From: Haloarcula sebkhae
GTDB taxonomy: Archaea > Halobacteriota > Halobacteria > Halobacteriales > Haloarculaceae
NCBI RefSeq assembly: GCF_014647415.1
Contig: NZ_BMPD01000003.1
Coordinates: 62,001 to 126,000, forward strand
Direction: 5' to 3'
Length of the DNA: 64,000 nt
Part shown: piece after piece, positions 38,479 to 47,267 of the stretch
Layout of the letters: each line of letters begins with the position of its first letter
Position numbering within the stretch: the stretch's first letter is position 1
The notes under the pieces: generated by a model
What the model was told of the DNA's origin: nothing
Databases searched by the model: none
The model's input: only the letters and a program-made list of their open reading frames with translations
Position numbers and translations under genes: made by a program

Positions 38479-38590
38479 TTTGTATGACTGTAGATATTAT
38501 AATAACAGGGTATTACTCGATTTAATACGTGCTTAATGGGTCACAACGTCGGAAACCCGTGGCTATTCGATTTTACTGTCTGACTACTTG

Positions 38591-38851
38591 ATGGATACCG
38601 GAAACAACCAACAGGCGTTGATGACACGGACCACACTGCGCATGGTCGGTACGCTATTGCTCGCACTCCTCACCGGCGCAAGCTTACCGGACGACGCGCG
38701 GAACGCCGTCGGCCCGCCCGGAAGCTTCCCGGATCCGGTCTCTGACTTTATGACGGCGAGCATCGAATTGGTTCAGGAGTTCCTCACCGGTGGGAGCGAT
38801 GCCAGCCCCGGACCGGCCGTGAGCGGAGCGGCGACGGGTGCAGGTGTGTAG
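38591..38851 (+). CDS. Small secreted or membrane protein (86 aa)
   Basis: It begins MDTGNNQQALMTRTTLRM, then one hydrophobic helix (residues ~19-31) and an outside part with PPGSFPDPVSDFM and a Gly/Ala/Ser-rich tail. The helix is short, so it could be a signal anchor. It ends 4 nt before the next gene, so both form an operon. It is divergent from pspA. The function is unknown. Confidence 0.65.
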   Translation: MDTGNNQQALMTRTTLRMVGTLLLALLTGASLPDDARNAVGPPGSFPDPVSDFMTASIELVQEFLTGGSDASPGPAVSGAATGAGV

Positions 38852-38855
38852 GCCG

Positions 38856-39404
38856 ATGGACCGGAAGCTACTCGCCGTTGGTGGCGCCTTCGTGCTCCTG
38901 ATTGGGGGCGTCGGTGGGGCGTTCGTCGCCGACCTCGGTCCGTTCCAGGCGGAAAGTAGCGGCGAGGACATCTTGGAATTCCCGACGGAGACCGTCGAAG
39001 CAACCGAGAGCGACACCACAACCACTGATACTGATGATTCTGACGGCGGCGCAGCACGTACTCCGCCGTTTACGCTCTCCGTCGACTCCATCAAGGAGTG
39101 TGGCCGCACCTGCCGAGACGTGACCTCGACGCTGGCAAACCAGCAGAACAGCACGGCGGCGGATGTCACCGTCTACACGCGTATTTACGCGGGTAACTCG
39201 ACCGATGGCGATGTGGTCCGGGAGGGATCCGAGGACGTGGGTAGTCTTGAAGCGGAGGGGTCATACACTACGACCCGACGCGTCGACCTGTCATTCAGCG
39301 ACGCGTACGCTATCGAACAGGCGGACGGCTGGATAACCATTCGAACGACCGTCGAGACTGCCGACCGGACGGTCACGCTCAGTGACCAGCGGGAGGTCGC
39401 CTGA
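38856..39404 (+). CDS. Membrane-anchored surface protein, hypothetical
   Basis: This 182-residue protein starts MDRKLLAVGGAFVLLIGGVGGAF, a signal anchor. A Thr/Ser/Asp-rich linker follows (~35-65), then a beta-sandwich-like domain with two Cys (KECGRTCRD) and repeated strands (VTVYTRIYAGN, SYTTTRRVDLSF, WITIRTTVET). Two Asn-x-Ser/Thr sequons (QNST, GNST) could be glycosylated. It is the second gene after 38591 and probably forms a surface module with it. The family is not recognised. Confidence 0.75.
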   Translation: MDRKLLAVGGAFVLLIGGVGGAFVADLGPFQAESSGEDILEFPTETVEATESDTTTTDTDDSDGGAARTPPFTLSVDSIKECGRTCRDVTSTLANQQNSTAADVTVYTRIYAGNSTDGDVVREGSEDVGSLEAEGSYTTTRRVDLSFSDAYAIEQADGWITIRTTVETADRTVTLSDQREVA

Positions 39405-39479
39405 CGGGACAGGTCACTCTGGTACGACTGCCTGCGCGTCTGAACGTTTTTATGCCGGAGCGCACCTATCCCCGGTACG

Positions 39480-40943
39480 ATGACTACGACCGGCCCCGTT
39501 CCAGCGCTCGCCGACCGCGCGGCCGCCTGCGCCGACCGACTCCGGGCGGCCGACCGCGTGTTGCTGGCCTCCCACATCGACGCCGACGGGCTGACCAGCG
39601 CTGCCATCGCCACCGCGGCGCTGTCGCGGGCCGGCATCCCTGTCGAGACCGTCTTCAAGAAGCAACTCGACGCCGCCGAAATCGAGAGCATCGCGGCCCG
39701 CGAGTACGATACCGTGCTGTTCACGGATTTCGGGTCCGGCCAGCTAGACGTTATCTCCGAGCACGTCGCCGCCGGCGATTTCGAGGCAATCATCGCCGAC
39801 CACCACCAGCCGTCGGACCCGGGTGACTGCCACCCAGACGCGGTCGTCGACACCGACGGCTACGCCGACTTCGAGACGCATCTCAACCCGCTGCTGGAAG
39901 GCATCAATGGCGCGTCGGAGCTCTCGGGTGCGGGCGCAGCGTATGTCCTCGCCCGCGCGCTCTCGACCGAAGGGACGGACAACCGCGACCTCGCCGCGCT
40001 GGCGGTCGTCGGTGCAGTCGGGGACATGCAGGCCGTCGGTGGCGAACTTGTCGGGGCCAACGCCGGCCTCGTCGAGGAGGGCATTGACGCCGACGTGCTG
40101 GAAGAGGGGACCGATCTCTCGCTGTACGGCAAACAGACCCGACCGTTACCGAAACTGCTCGAGTACGCGACCGAAGTGCCGATTCCGGGCATCTCGAACG
40201 ACCAGGCCGGCGCGACGCGGTTCCTCGAAGGTCTCGGCCTGAGCCTGAAAGCTAATGGCGACTGGCGTACGTGGGCGGACCTCTCCGACGACGAGCGCCA
40301 GACTGTCGCCAGCGGGCTGGTCCAGCGCGCCGTCGAGCGTGGCGTCCCGGCGGACAAGATAGAGACGCTCATCGGCACGACCTACACGCTGACCGCGGAA
40401 CCGCGCGGGACGGAACTCCGGGACGCGAGCGAGTTCTCGACGCTGCTGAACGCCACGGCCCGCTACGAGCGGGCGGACGTGGGACTGGCCGTCTGTCTCG
40501 GCGAGCGCGATGCGCCGCTTGAACGGGCGCGGACGCTGTTGTCGAACCACCGGCGAAACCTCTCGGAGGGACTCACGCTCGTCAAGGAGCGTGGCGTCAC
40601 ACAGGCCGGGACCGTCCAGTGGTTCGACGCCGGCGATGCAATCCGCGAGACCATCGTCGGCATCGTCGCCGGGATGGCGCTGGGGACCGACGGCGTCGAT
40701 TCGGACAAACCAATCATCGCCTTTGCCAGCACCGACGAAGACGAGACGAAAGTGTCCTCTCGGGCGACCGGTCCACTGGTCGGCCGGGGCGTCGACCTGT
40801 CGGTCGTAATGCACGACGCTGCGCAGTCTGTCGGCGGCGACGGCGGCGGGCACGATATCGCGGCGGGTGCGACCATCCCAGCCGGCGAGGAGTCGGCGTT
40901 CATCGAGGCGGCAGACAAGATTATCAGCGAACAAGTATCGTAA
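39480..40943 (+). CDS. DHH-family phosphoesterase / RecJ-like exonuclease
   Basis: This 487-residue protein has the DHH superfamily core. Motif I is LLASHIDADGLTSAAI, motif II LFTDFGSGQ, motif III IADHHQP, and the DHHA1 motif at the C-terminus is GGDGGGHDIAAGATI. In between are a helical linker and an acidic region. Archaeal RecJ homologues degrade single-stranded DNA or RNA with Mn2+ and associate with replisome GINS. The sequence fits a RecJ/GAN-type nuclease rather than the short NrnA type. It is monocistronic; its start follows an unrelated surface-protein gene by 75 bp. Confidence 0.9.
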   Translation: MTTTGPVPALADRAAACADRLRAADRVLLASHIDADGLTSAAIATAALSRAGIPVETVFKKQLDAAEIESIAAREYDTVLFTDFGSGQLDVISEHVAAGDFEAIIADHHQPSDPGDCHPDAVVDTDGYADFETHLNPLLEGINGASELSGAGAAYVLARALSTEGTDNRDLAALAVVGAVGDMQAVGGELVGANAGLVEEGIDADVLEEGTDLSLYGKQTRPLPKLLEYATEVPIPGISNDQAGATRFLEGLGLSLKANGDWRTWADLSDDERQTVASGLVQRAVERGVPADKIETLIGTTYTLTAEPRGTELRDASEFSTLLNATARYERADVGLAVCLGERDAPLERARTLLSNHRRNLSEGLTLVKERGVTQAGTVQWFDAGDAIRETIVGIVAGMALGTDGVDSDKPIIAFASTDEDETKVSSRATGPLVGRGVDLSVVMHDAAQSVGGDGGGHDIAAGATIPAGEESAFIEAADKIISEQVS

Positions 40944-41038
40944 CCGAGACGCAGCAAACCGCGCGGCAGTGAGACTGACGACGCTGCCACCAGTATCAGC
41001 AATAAAAGCTATACGTCCGCTTCTCCGAACACCCCACG

Positions 41039-41272
41039 ATGGACTCTCGGGGCCTGTTCGATATTGCACTCGTTGTCGTCGCTGGCCTGCTGGCCTACAC
41101 TGAGACGTTCGGCTTCGCGAACCCGCGGACGACGCTGCAAGAGATTATCGCAGCTATCGCCGGGCTGGACATCCGCGTCTTTCTGGTTCTGGGTGGCATC
41201 TTCGGTATCTGCTTCATCGCGTACCTCACGATGTATCTCCCGCAAAAGGACGCACGCACGATCCAACGCTGA
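41039..41272 (+). CDS. Small two-TM membrane protein (77 aa)
   Basis: Begins MDSRGLFDIALVVVAGLLAY, with two hydrophobic helices (~7-22 and ~45-67) and a polar loop (NPRTTLQEIIAAIAGLD). The end is QKDARTIQR. AATAAAAGC lies ~36 nt before the start and may be part of its promoter. The function is unknown. Confidence 0.65.
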   Translation: MDSRGLFDIALVVVAGLLAYTETFGFANPRTTLQEIIAAIAGLDIRVFLVLGGIFGICFIAYLTMYLPQKDARTIQR

Positions 41273-41314
41273 ATATCGGGTCATCTTTATCCCCAGCCCC
41301 GTACCGTTCTGGCA

Positions 41315-41632
41315 ATGACAGAGTTCGATCCCGAGAAGTTCGAGGACAAATACGCGAACTACTTTCCGGAGCTCCAGAAGGCATACAAGAACGCTTTCGA
41401 GCGGATGAACGACACGTACGACTCTGAGCTGGTCCACGCGATCGACCAGCAGATCCTCAACGAGTCGGAGCCGTTCTACGAGGACGGCGAGTTCAGCGTC
41501 GAACTGCCGGAGAACCCGACCGATCGGCTCTCGGCGATCATCGTCGACGACGAGAAACTCGACGCCGTACTCTCCGAATACATCGACGAGATCGAGCGTG
41601 AACTGCGCCGCGTGTTCGATCTCGACGACTGA
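41315..41632 (+). CDS. DUF5783-type small acidic protein (105 aa)
   Basis: A strongly acidic helical protein: MTEFDPEKFEDKYANYFPELQ, KAYKNAFERMNDTYDSELVHAI, a middle with FSVELPENPTDRL, and a helical end. I recall this as a conserved haloarchaeal DUF of unknown function. It has no membrane segment and no Cys. It lies 42 bp after the small membrane protein gene on the same strand. Confidence 0.85.
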   Translation: MTEFDPEKFEDKYANYFPELQKAYKNAFERMNDTYDSELVHAIDQQILNESEPFYEDGEFSVELPENPTDRLSAIIVDDEKLDAVLSEYIDEIERELRRVFDLDD

Positions 41633-41710
41633 CTGCACTCACCGCAGTTCGGCAATTGCTGCGTTATTCTTGTTCTGACAGTATCCTCGACAAAAACGCG
41701 TGGTGATGCC

Positions 41711-42781
41711 CTATTCGTCGGGCATCATCGTCTCATTCGGTTCGGGAGTCGAATCCGGTTCCGACGGCAATGCGCCGCCACTGCCCACTCCGGTACCGGG
41801 GAGCGACCCACCAGGTCCGGACTGGCCGGATTCCGCAGTCTGTGGTGCGTCTTCGGGTGATTTCTCGCCCGTGACGAGGAAGTCAAGCAGGTTCCCGACC
41901 AGTTGCTCGTTGTCGGCCCGGTAGAGGAACTCCTGCGTGAAAACGTTCGTGTCACCGACAGTGACGACGTTCCCCGAGCGGGAAACGACGCCGTACGTGT
42001 CCTGTCGCCGGGTCTTCGAGAGCGTGGTCTGTTCCGTCGTCGTGAGGGCGGTGTCGCCGCCTTGGACGGGGATCGCGGCGTAGAAGACTGTTCGGTCGAC
42101 GCCCTCTGTGAGTTCCGTATCTCCTGTTGGCGTGGCGTAGACGTTCTGGTAGTTGGTGTCGTACTCGTGCATGTTGTACAGGTAGCCGTTCCCGTACGAG
42201 AGGCCGTACTGGCTCGCCAGTGGGGCCATCGGCATGGTCACGCTATCCGACCGAATCGGGCCGAAAAGCCCCAGTCCGGCGGGACTCGCCTGTGACGGCT
42301 CGTTTAGCAAGAGCACGCGACCGCCCGCGTCGCTGAACGCGGTCAAACCGTTCATTTCACTCTCGGTGTAGCGCTGTTCCGCGCCAAGGACGACAAAGGC
42401 GTCAGCCGAACGCAGTGACTCGTTGAGCGGGCTCCCACTCTGCCGCTCACCGACGTGGTAGCGCACCGTCGCTCCGTTCTCAGTCAGGGTCGAGACGAGC
42501 GGCGTGAGCGCTTCGCGGTCGATATCGCCAGCGTGAGCGACGTCGATAACGACGACCTTCCCGGACGCGTCGGCCGACATCGAGAGGTCACCGCTCTCGT
42601 CCGCTGGAGTCGCGACGCCCTCGTTGCTGTTGAACGACGGGGCGTCCACCTGATTTATATCGGGAGCCGATTGTGCACCGCCACCGATCGCGACGGTGCC
42701 GACAATCACCGACAGGACGAGTATCCCGACGAAAAACCCTGCTCGAATGACTGGACTCGAACGTGAGCTATCGGCTGACAT
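41711..42781 (-). CDS. DUF4350 domain membrane-anchored protein
   Basis: This 356-residue protein has an N-terminal signal anchor (residues ~12-33, GFFVGILVLSVIVGTVA). It continues with a DUF4350/GATase-like domain: VVVIDVAHAGDIDREALTPLVSTL, ADAFVVLGAEQRYTESEMNGL and GGRVLLLNEPSQ. A large external region and a Pro/Glu-rich tail follow. The ATG at 42781 lies 1 nt past the stop of the upstream SppA gene (TGA-A-ATG), so it is in the same operon. DUF4350 proteins often occur with MoxR/DUF58 clusters, but here the partner is a protease. The function is unknown. Confidence 0.88.
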   Translation of the reverse strand: MSADSSRSSPVIRAGFFVGILVLSVIVGTVAIGGGAQSAPDINQVDAPSFNSNEGVATPADESGDLSMSADASGKVVVIDVAHAGDIDREALTPLVSTLTENGATVRYHVGERQSGSPLNESLRSADAFVVLGAEQRYTESEMNGLTAFSDAGGRVLLLNEPSQASPAGLGLFGPIRSDSVTMPMAPLASQYGLSYGNGYLYNMHEYDTNYQNVYATPTGDTELTEGVDRTVFYAAIPVQGGDTALTTTEQTTLSKTRRQDTYGVVSRSGNVVTVGDTNVFTQEFLYRADNEQLVGNLLDFLVTGEKSPEDAPQTAESGQSGPGGSLPGTGVGSGGALPSEPDSTPEPNETMMPDE

Positions 42782-42782
42782 T

Positions 42783-43709
42783 TCAGGCACCTCCCTGTGC
42801 GGTGCTGTTGTAGATAACCTGTTGGTTCTCCGGCGTGCCGTATATCATGAGGAAGTGGACTGTATCGACGCCCTGGTACGTGTACGGTGCGCCTTCGGCA
42901 GCGACGGTCGCGTTCCCACTGGCTCCACTTCCGCCACTGAGGAGGAATATCCCCTGTGGGTCCGCGGGGTTAGTGTACACGACCTGATACTCCGAGAGAC
43001 CGGCCTCTTCAGCCGCGCCGGCTATCGCAGCTTCGAGTCCGCCGACTTCATCCGCATAGCCGGTCTGGACTGCGCGACCGCCCTGATAGGCCGACGCTTC
43101 AGCGACAGTCTCGCGGGAGACGTTGAGCCTGTCACCGCGTTCAGTCATGACCGCACCGACGAAGGCTCGCTTCATCGATTCGAGGCTCGCGTAGTACTGG
43201 TCACGCGTCATCCCACGATGGGCCTTGTCGGGGCCAGTGGTTGCGGATGCACTCAGGCCGTCGCTCGGCGCGGTGCCGATGACGCCGACGTGGCCAACGA
43301 GGCTGGCCGGCGTCACGTAGATGCGGTCGCTCGGGACCGCGGTGTAGTACGCGCCGGAGGCGGCGTACTGGTCGACGCTCGTGTACACCGGCTTCTCCGC
43401 CGAGAGCCGCTTGACGGCCAGATACATCGACTCACTGGAGGCGGCGCTCCCACCGGGGCTCGATATCCGGAGGACGACCGCTTCGACTGACTCGTTGCTA
43501 CGGAGTTCGCGGAGCTCCTGTACCGTGTCCTGTGAGGTAGAACTGGAAATCGTTTCGTCGATGTTCACTACAGCGACGTACTGTTCGTCATCTTCGGCAA
43601 CCGACGCCGCATACGGTACGACGGCGGCACCGATGAGAATGGCAATAACCGCAAGTACCGTGTACGACTGGAGGGCAACTGCGACCCGTCTATCGATTGG
43701 GTTGTTCAT
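42783..43709 (-). CDS. sppA: S49-family signal peptide peptidase
   Basis: This 308-residue membrane protease has one N-terminal transmembrane helix (YTVLAVIAILIGAAVVPYA). Its domain is the ClpP/crotonase fold: VVLRISSPGGSAASSESMYLAVKRL, VDQYAASGAYYTAV with nucleophile Ser, and VTPASLVGHVGVIG. Bacterial and archaeal SppA cleave leftover signal peptides with a Ser-Lys dyad. The C-terminal ~90 residues carry a helical EEAGLSEYQVVYTN part and a Gly/Ser segment. The start at 43709 is chosen because it directly precedes the anchor helix. It is cotranscribed with the DUF4350 gene. Confidence 0.92.
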   Translation of the reverse strand: MNNPIDRRVAVALQSYTVLAVIAILIGAAVVPYAASVAEDDEQYVAVVNIDETISSSTSQDTVQELRELRSNESVEAVVLRISSPGGSAASSESMYLAVKRLSAEKPVYTSVDQYAASGAYYTAVPSDRIYVTPASLVGHVGVIGTAPSDGLSASATTGPDKAHRGMTRDQYYASLESMKRAFVGAVMTERGDRLNVSRETVAEASAYQGGRAVQTGYADEVGGLEAAIAGAAEEAGLSEYQVVYTNPADPQGIFLLSGGSGASGNATVAAEGAPYTYQGVDTVHFLMIYGTPENQQVIYNSTAQGGA

Positions 43710-43832
43710 GCGACAACATAGATTCGCTGTCACGTTGGACTAATAAAAGCATACCCTGAACTGCTGGCCCAGAAGTCCCCGTCCCGGAACGACATGAGAA
43801 GTTTCCTTACTGTCGACCTGCAATCGATACCT

Positions 43833-45842
43833 ATGGACCAACGCAAGCCGCCAGCCACGGAAGAGGGCTGGTACGCGCTGCACGACTGTCGGAGTATCGA
43901 CTGGGACGCTTGGCGCGACGCTCCCCAGCGAGTCCGCGATCGTGCGCTCTCGGAGGGGATCGGCTTCCTCGACGCCTACGAAGCCGTCGAAGACGCCGAG
44001 GAGGGGCAGACGGCGGTGTACACCGTTATGGGCCACAAAGCCGACATCATGATCCTCCACCTGCGGCCGACGATGGGCGACCTCGACGCGGCCGAACGCC
44101 ATTTCGAGCAGACGGAGTTCGCCGCCTTCACCGAGCAAGAGTTCTCCTACGTCTCCGTAACGGAGGCGTCGGGCTACACCGAGAAGTCCCGCGAGTACTT
44201 TGAGGGCGAGGTCGACGACGACTCCGGGCTGGCCCAGTACATTCAGGCCCGGCTCCACCCTGATGTGCCGGACGAGGAGTTCGTTTGCTTCTACCCGATG
44301 AGCAAGCGCCGCCAGCCCGACCAGAACTGGTACGACACGTCCTTCGAGGAGCGGGCGGCCCACATCAAACGGCATGGCGACATCGGTCGCGGGTACGGCG
44401 GCGAGGTGAGCCAGATGATCGCCGGCTCCATTGGCTTCGACGACTGGGAGTGGGGCATCACGCTCTGGAGCGACGACATGCGCCACATCAAGGAACTGCT
44501 GACCGAGATGCGTTTCGACCCCTCGACCTCGCAGTTCGCCGAGTTCGGCCCCTTCTACGTCGGCCGGAAGTTCGACCCAGCCGAGTTGCCGGCCGTGCTG
44601 GCTGGCCAGCGCGTACCGACCGATGGCGAGTCGGTTCCGGAGACGCCGGCGGACGTTGCGGAACACGAGCACGCGTCGGCCGGTACCGGCGCGAGTCACA
44701 GTCAGGCCAAGGAGCCTACAGCGAGCGACGCACAGGCTGGGGCACACGCCGGCGGTGACACCGGCAGCCACGGCGGGACCCATCCCGGAAGCGCCAGCGA
44801 AGGCGACCATCCGCATTCCGAGGACTCGTCCGACGAGGGCGATTCGGATTCTGCAAGTAGCTCGGGCGGTCGGCCTGACGTTTCAGCGGACTTCGAGGAG
44901 ATAGACGACGCCGCACAGCGGCTCGGTCGGCTGGGGCTGCACGAGGGCGACGCGTACGACGCCGGCGACTACGCGCTGGTGTTCCACTCTTCGGCCGATG
45001 CGGAGGATATTGTCGACGATGTCTCCGACCTCGAAAGCAACTTCGACCACTACGACCGCCACGTCCGGACGGCCGTGCGTGCCGACAGTGGTCAGACCTA
45101 CGTCGTCAGCATCTGGACGGCGAAAGACGCCGCCGAGACGGCAGCTGGGTTCCTGAAAGATATCGACGGTGTCGACGAACAGCTCGGCGGCTCCCTCGGT
45201 GAGGATGGCGGGAGCGCCGAGACTGCGGACGACAGCGACGCCCAGACCGCCGAGTCGTCCCAGTCCATCCGCGAGACGCTCGAATCCGCGGGCGTCTACG
45301 CCGGGCAACCGCACGGCGAGGACGTGTACGCCCTCGTGGTGTACTCCGAAGCCGACGCGGAAACGCTCGACGAGGAAGTCACAGACCTTCGGAGTGCGTT
45401 CGAGCGCTACGACACGCACGTCCAGACCACGGTGTACGGCGACACCGACGGCGATGTTGCGGCCGTCGCGTCGCTGTGGGACACTGAGGACGCCGCCCAG
45501 ACCGCTAGCGACTACCTCACCGACCTCCCCGGCGTTGTCGGCCGCCACGGCGAGGGCGACGGCTTCGGGACGATGGGGATGTTCTACACGGTCAAGCCCG
45601 AGTACCACGACGACTTCGTCGAGAAGTTCGACACCGTCGGTGGCCTGCTCGAAGAGATGGACGGCCACCGCGAGACCTCGCTGCTGTTCAATCACGACGA
45701 CGAGAACGACATGTTCATCGCGAGCCAGTGGGACTCACAGGAGGACGCGATGGCCTTCTTCCGCTCCGACGACTTCTCGGAGACGGTCGACTGGGGTCGG
45801 GACGTCCTGGCCGACCGACCGCGGCACGTCTTCCTGGCCTGA
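43833..45842 (+). CDS. HemQ/chlorite-dismutase-like heme protein fused to ABM-type domains (PitA-like)
   Basis: This 669-residue protein has a chlorite-dismutase/HemQ domain (~1-245) with FVCFYPMSKRRQP (Tyr154) and KRHGDIGRGYGGEVSQMI (heme-ligand His181). The FYPMSKRR box is the mark of HemQ coproheme decarboxylases. A His-rich acidic linker (~265-350, eight His in ~55 residues) follows. Two similar ~85-residue modules come next (~370-452 and ~488-570; YALVFHSS/YALVVYSE, then FDHYDRHVRT/FERYDTHVQT), and a final ABM-like domain (~582-669; FYTVKPEYHDDFVEKF). Haloarchaeal Cld-ABM fusions are known as PitA; their reaction is not settled. The start at ATG 43833 is by homology. Confidence 0.9.
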   Translation: MDQRKPPATEEGWYALHDCRSIDWDAWRDAPQRVRDRALSEGIGFLDAYEAVEDAEEGQTAVYTVMGHKADIMILHLRPTMGDLDAAERHFEQTEFAAFTEQEFSYVSVTEASGYTEKSREYFEGEVDDDSGLAQYIQARLHPDVPDEEFVCFYPMSKRRQPDQNWYDTSFEERAAHIKRHGDIGRGYGGEVSQMIAGSIGFDDWEWGITLWSDDMRHIKELLTEMRFDPSTSQFAEFGPFYVGRKFDPAELPAVLAGQRVPTDGESVPETPADVAEHEHASAGTGASHSQAKEPTASDAQAGAHAGGDTGSHGGTHPGSASEGDHPHSEDSSDEGDSDSASSSGGRPDVSADFEEIDDAAQRLGRLGLHEGDAYDAGDYALVFHSSADAEDIVDDVSDLESNFDHYDRHVRTAVRADSGQTYVVSIWTAKDAAETAAGFLKDIDGVDEQLGGSLGEDGGSAETADDSDAQTAESSQSIRETLESAGVYAGQPHGEDVYALVVYSEADAETLDEEVTDLRSAFERYDTHVQTTVYGDTDGDVAAVASLWDTEDAAQTASDYLTDLPGVVGRHGEGDGFGTMGMFYTVKPEYHDDFVEKFDTVGGLLEEMDGHRETSLLFNHDDENDMFIASQWDSQEDAMAFFRSDDFSETVDWGRDVLADRPRHVFLA

Positions 45843-45861
45843 ATCGCAGGCCACCTATTCG

Positions 45862-46620
45862 CTATCGAACGGCGACGAGCCGTAGCCGCCTGTAGTCTGC
45901 GACCCAGGTGTCACCGTCGAAAAGCGTCGGGTGGAGCCGGTCCTCGACAGCCGACAGCACTGCCGCTTGCTCGCTATCGTCGACACCAGCGAAGAACTCA
46001 TCACCGAACATCTCAATCCAGTTCTGGAGCCCGTCTTCACCACCGTCGAGCGGCGTCGGTCGGTCGAATAGCCGTGAGAACTGCAGTTCGAGCCCGTGGC
46101 CTTCGACCCGCGGCGCGTACTCGCCGATACTCGGGAAGTACCAGGGATGACTGGCGTCGTAGCCCCGCGCATCCAGTTCGGCGATGAGTGCGTTGGTTAT
46201 CGCGGCCACGTTACCGTGTCCGCCGAACTCCGCGACGAACCGCCCGTTCTCAGTCAGTGTATCGGCAACCGTCGATAGCACCGCGTCGTGGTCCTCTCCG
46301 GGAATCCAGTGCAGCGCCGCGTTCGAAAACACCGCATCGAACGGCTTGTCGGTGGTATAGGACCGCACGTCCGCCTGCTTGAACGCGAGGGTCGGATAGG
46401 CGTCTCTGGCCCGTCCGACCATCTCCGCCGACGCGTCGATACCGACCACCTCGGCACCGCTGTCTGCGATTTCTGCAGTCAGGTGGCCGGTGCCACAGCC
46501 GACATCCAGTATCCGCTCGCCGGAGTGGGGGTCCAGCAGGTTGACGACCGACTGACCGTGTTCGTGGACGAACCCGTGGCGGTCGTCGTAGTCGTCGGGG
46601 TCCCAGTCGTTGCCTGGCAT
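45862..46620 (-). CDS. Class I SAM-dependent methyltransferase
   Basis: This 252-residue methyltransferase has motif I ILDVGCGTGHLTAEIA, motif II VVGIDASAEMVGRARDAYP, the adjacent FKQADVRSYTTDKPFDAVFSNAALHWI, and a C-terminal helical substrate part (PLDGGEDGLQNWIEMF). The layout and HWI motif resemble trans-aconitate methyltransferases, but the substrate is not determined. It is convergent with the PitA-like gene with 19 bp between them. Confidence 0.92.
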   Translation of the reverse strand: MPGNDWDPDDYDDRHGFVHEHGQSVVNLLDPHSGERILDVGCGTGHLTAEIADSGAEVVGIDASAEMVGRARDAYPTLAFKQADVRSYTTDKPFDAVFSNAALHWIPGEDHDAVLSTVADTLTENGRFVAEFGGHGNVAAITNALIAELDARGYDASHPWYFPSIGEYAPRVEGHGLELQFSRLFDRPTPLDGGEDGLQNWIEMFGDEFFAGVDDSEQAAVLSAVEDRLHPTLFDGDTWVADYRRLRLVAVR

Positions 46621-46676
46621 AGCCTGTGCTATCCCGAGATGTAGTCAAAAGAATACCGACGGTGTTTCTGCCCGGT

Positions 46677-47105
46677 TTAGTCGTCGTCTTCGGTTACAGT
46701 TCGGTCGATATCTTTCTCACCGAAGAAGATGTCCGCTCCGTCTTGGGCCACCTTCTCTGCGAGAACGGCACACTTGACGCGCATCGGCGAGATGTCGACG
46801 CCGAGCATCTCCGTGATATCGTCGCGATCCATCGCTTTCAGGTCCTCGACTGCCATCCCAGCCAGTTCCTGTGAGAGCATCGACGCGGAGGCTTGGGAGA
46901 TGGCACAGCCATCGCCCTGGAAGGCGACCTGCTCGATGGTCTCCTCATCCTCGTCGAGGACGACATCCATCCGTATCTCGTCGCCGCACATCGGGTTCTC
47001 GCCGATGTGGGTAAACGTCGGGTCCTCGATCTCCCCGTAGTTCCGGGGGTTCTTGTAGTGATCGAGGATCTGCTGCCGGTACATATCCGAGCCACCGATA
47101 CCCAT
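46677..47105 (-). CDS. sufU: SufU/IscU-type Fe-S cluster scaffold protein
   Basis: This 142-residue scaffold has YRQQILDHYKNPRNYG, MCGDEIRMDV, GDGCAISQASASMLSQEL and RVKCAVL, giving the three cluster Cys and the Asp of CGDE. SufU accepts sulfur from SufS, coded 1.3 kb upstream on the same strand. The DISPMRVKC region matches the SufU variant. The ATG at 47105 adds a short MGIGGS; a start at the Met of MYRQQ is also possible. A phosphatase and a cupin gene lie between sufU and sufS. Confidence 0.93.
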   Translation of the reverse strand: MGIGGSDMYRQQILDHYKNPRNYGEIEDPTFTHIGENPMCGDEIRMDVVLDEDEETIEQVAFQGDGCAISQASASMLSQELAGMAVEDLKAMDRDDITEMLGVDISPMRVKCAVLAEKVAQDGADIFFGEKDIDRTVTEDDD

Positions 47106-47233
47106 AATTGAACTATGATACGGCTGTCAGTCGGAAAAACGTTCCGAGGTATCGGTTCGCACGTCTGCTGTTTCGTGGGCGGAAGCGCCACTGACAGCCT
47201 GAGCGGTCCGGCAGGCTCTCCTCCGCCAGTAGG

Positions 47234-47242
47234 TAATATTTA
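47234..47242 (+). promoter_or_regulatory. TATA-like box of phosphatase gene
   Basis: TAATATTTA, centred 30 nt before the GTG at 47268. It supports a leaderless start there. Confidence 0.45.
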
Positions 47243-47267
47243 CTGCCGCCGTCCGGTCTGTCACTCT

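Noticed and set aside
44883..45695. 270-codon minus-strand frame
   Set aside because: Shadow of the PitA-like gene, which has good domain support.
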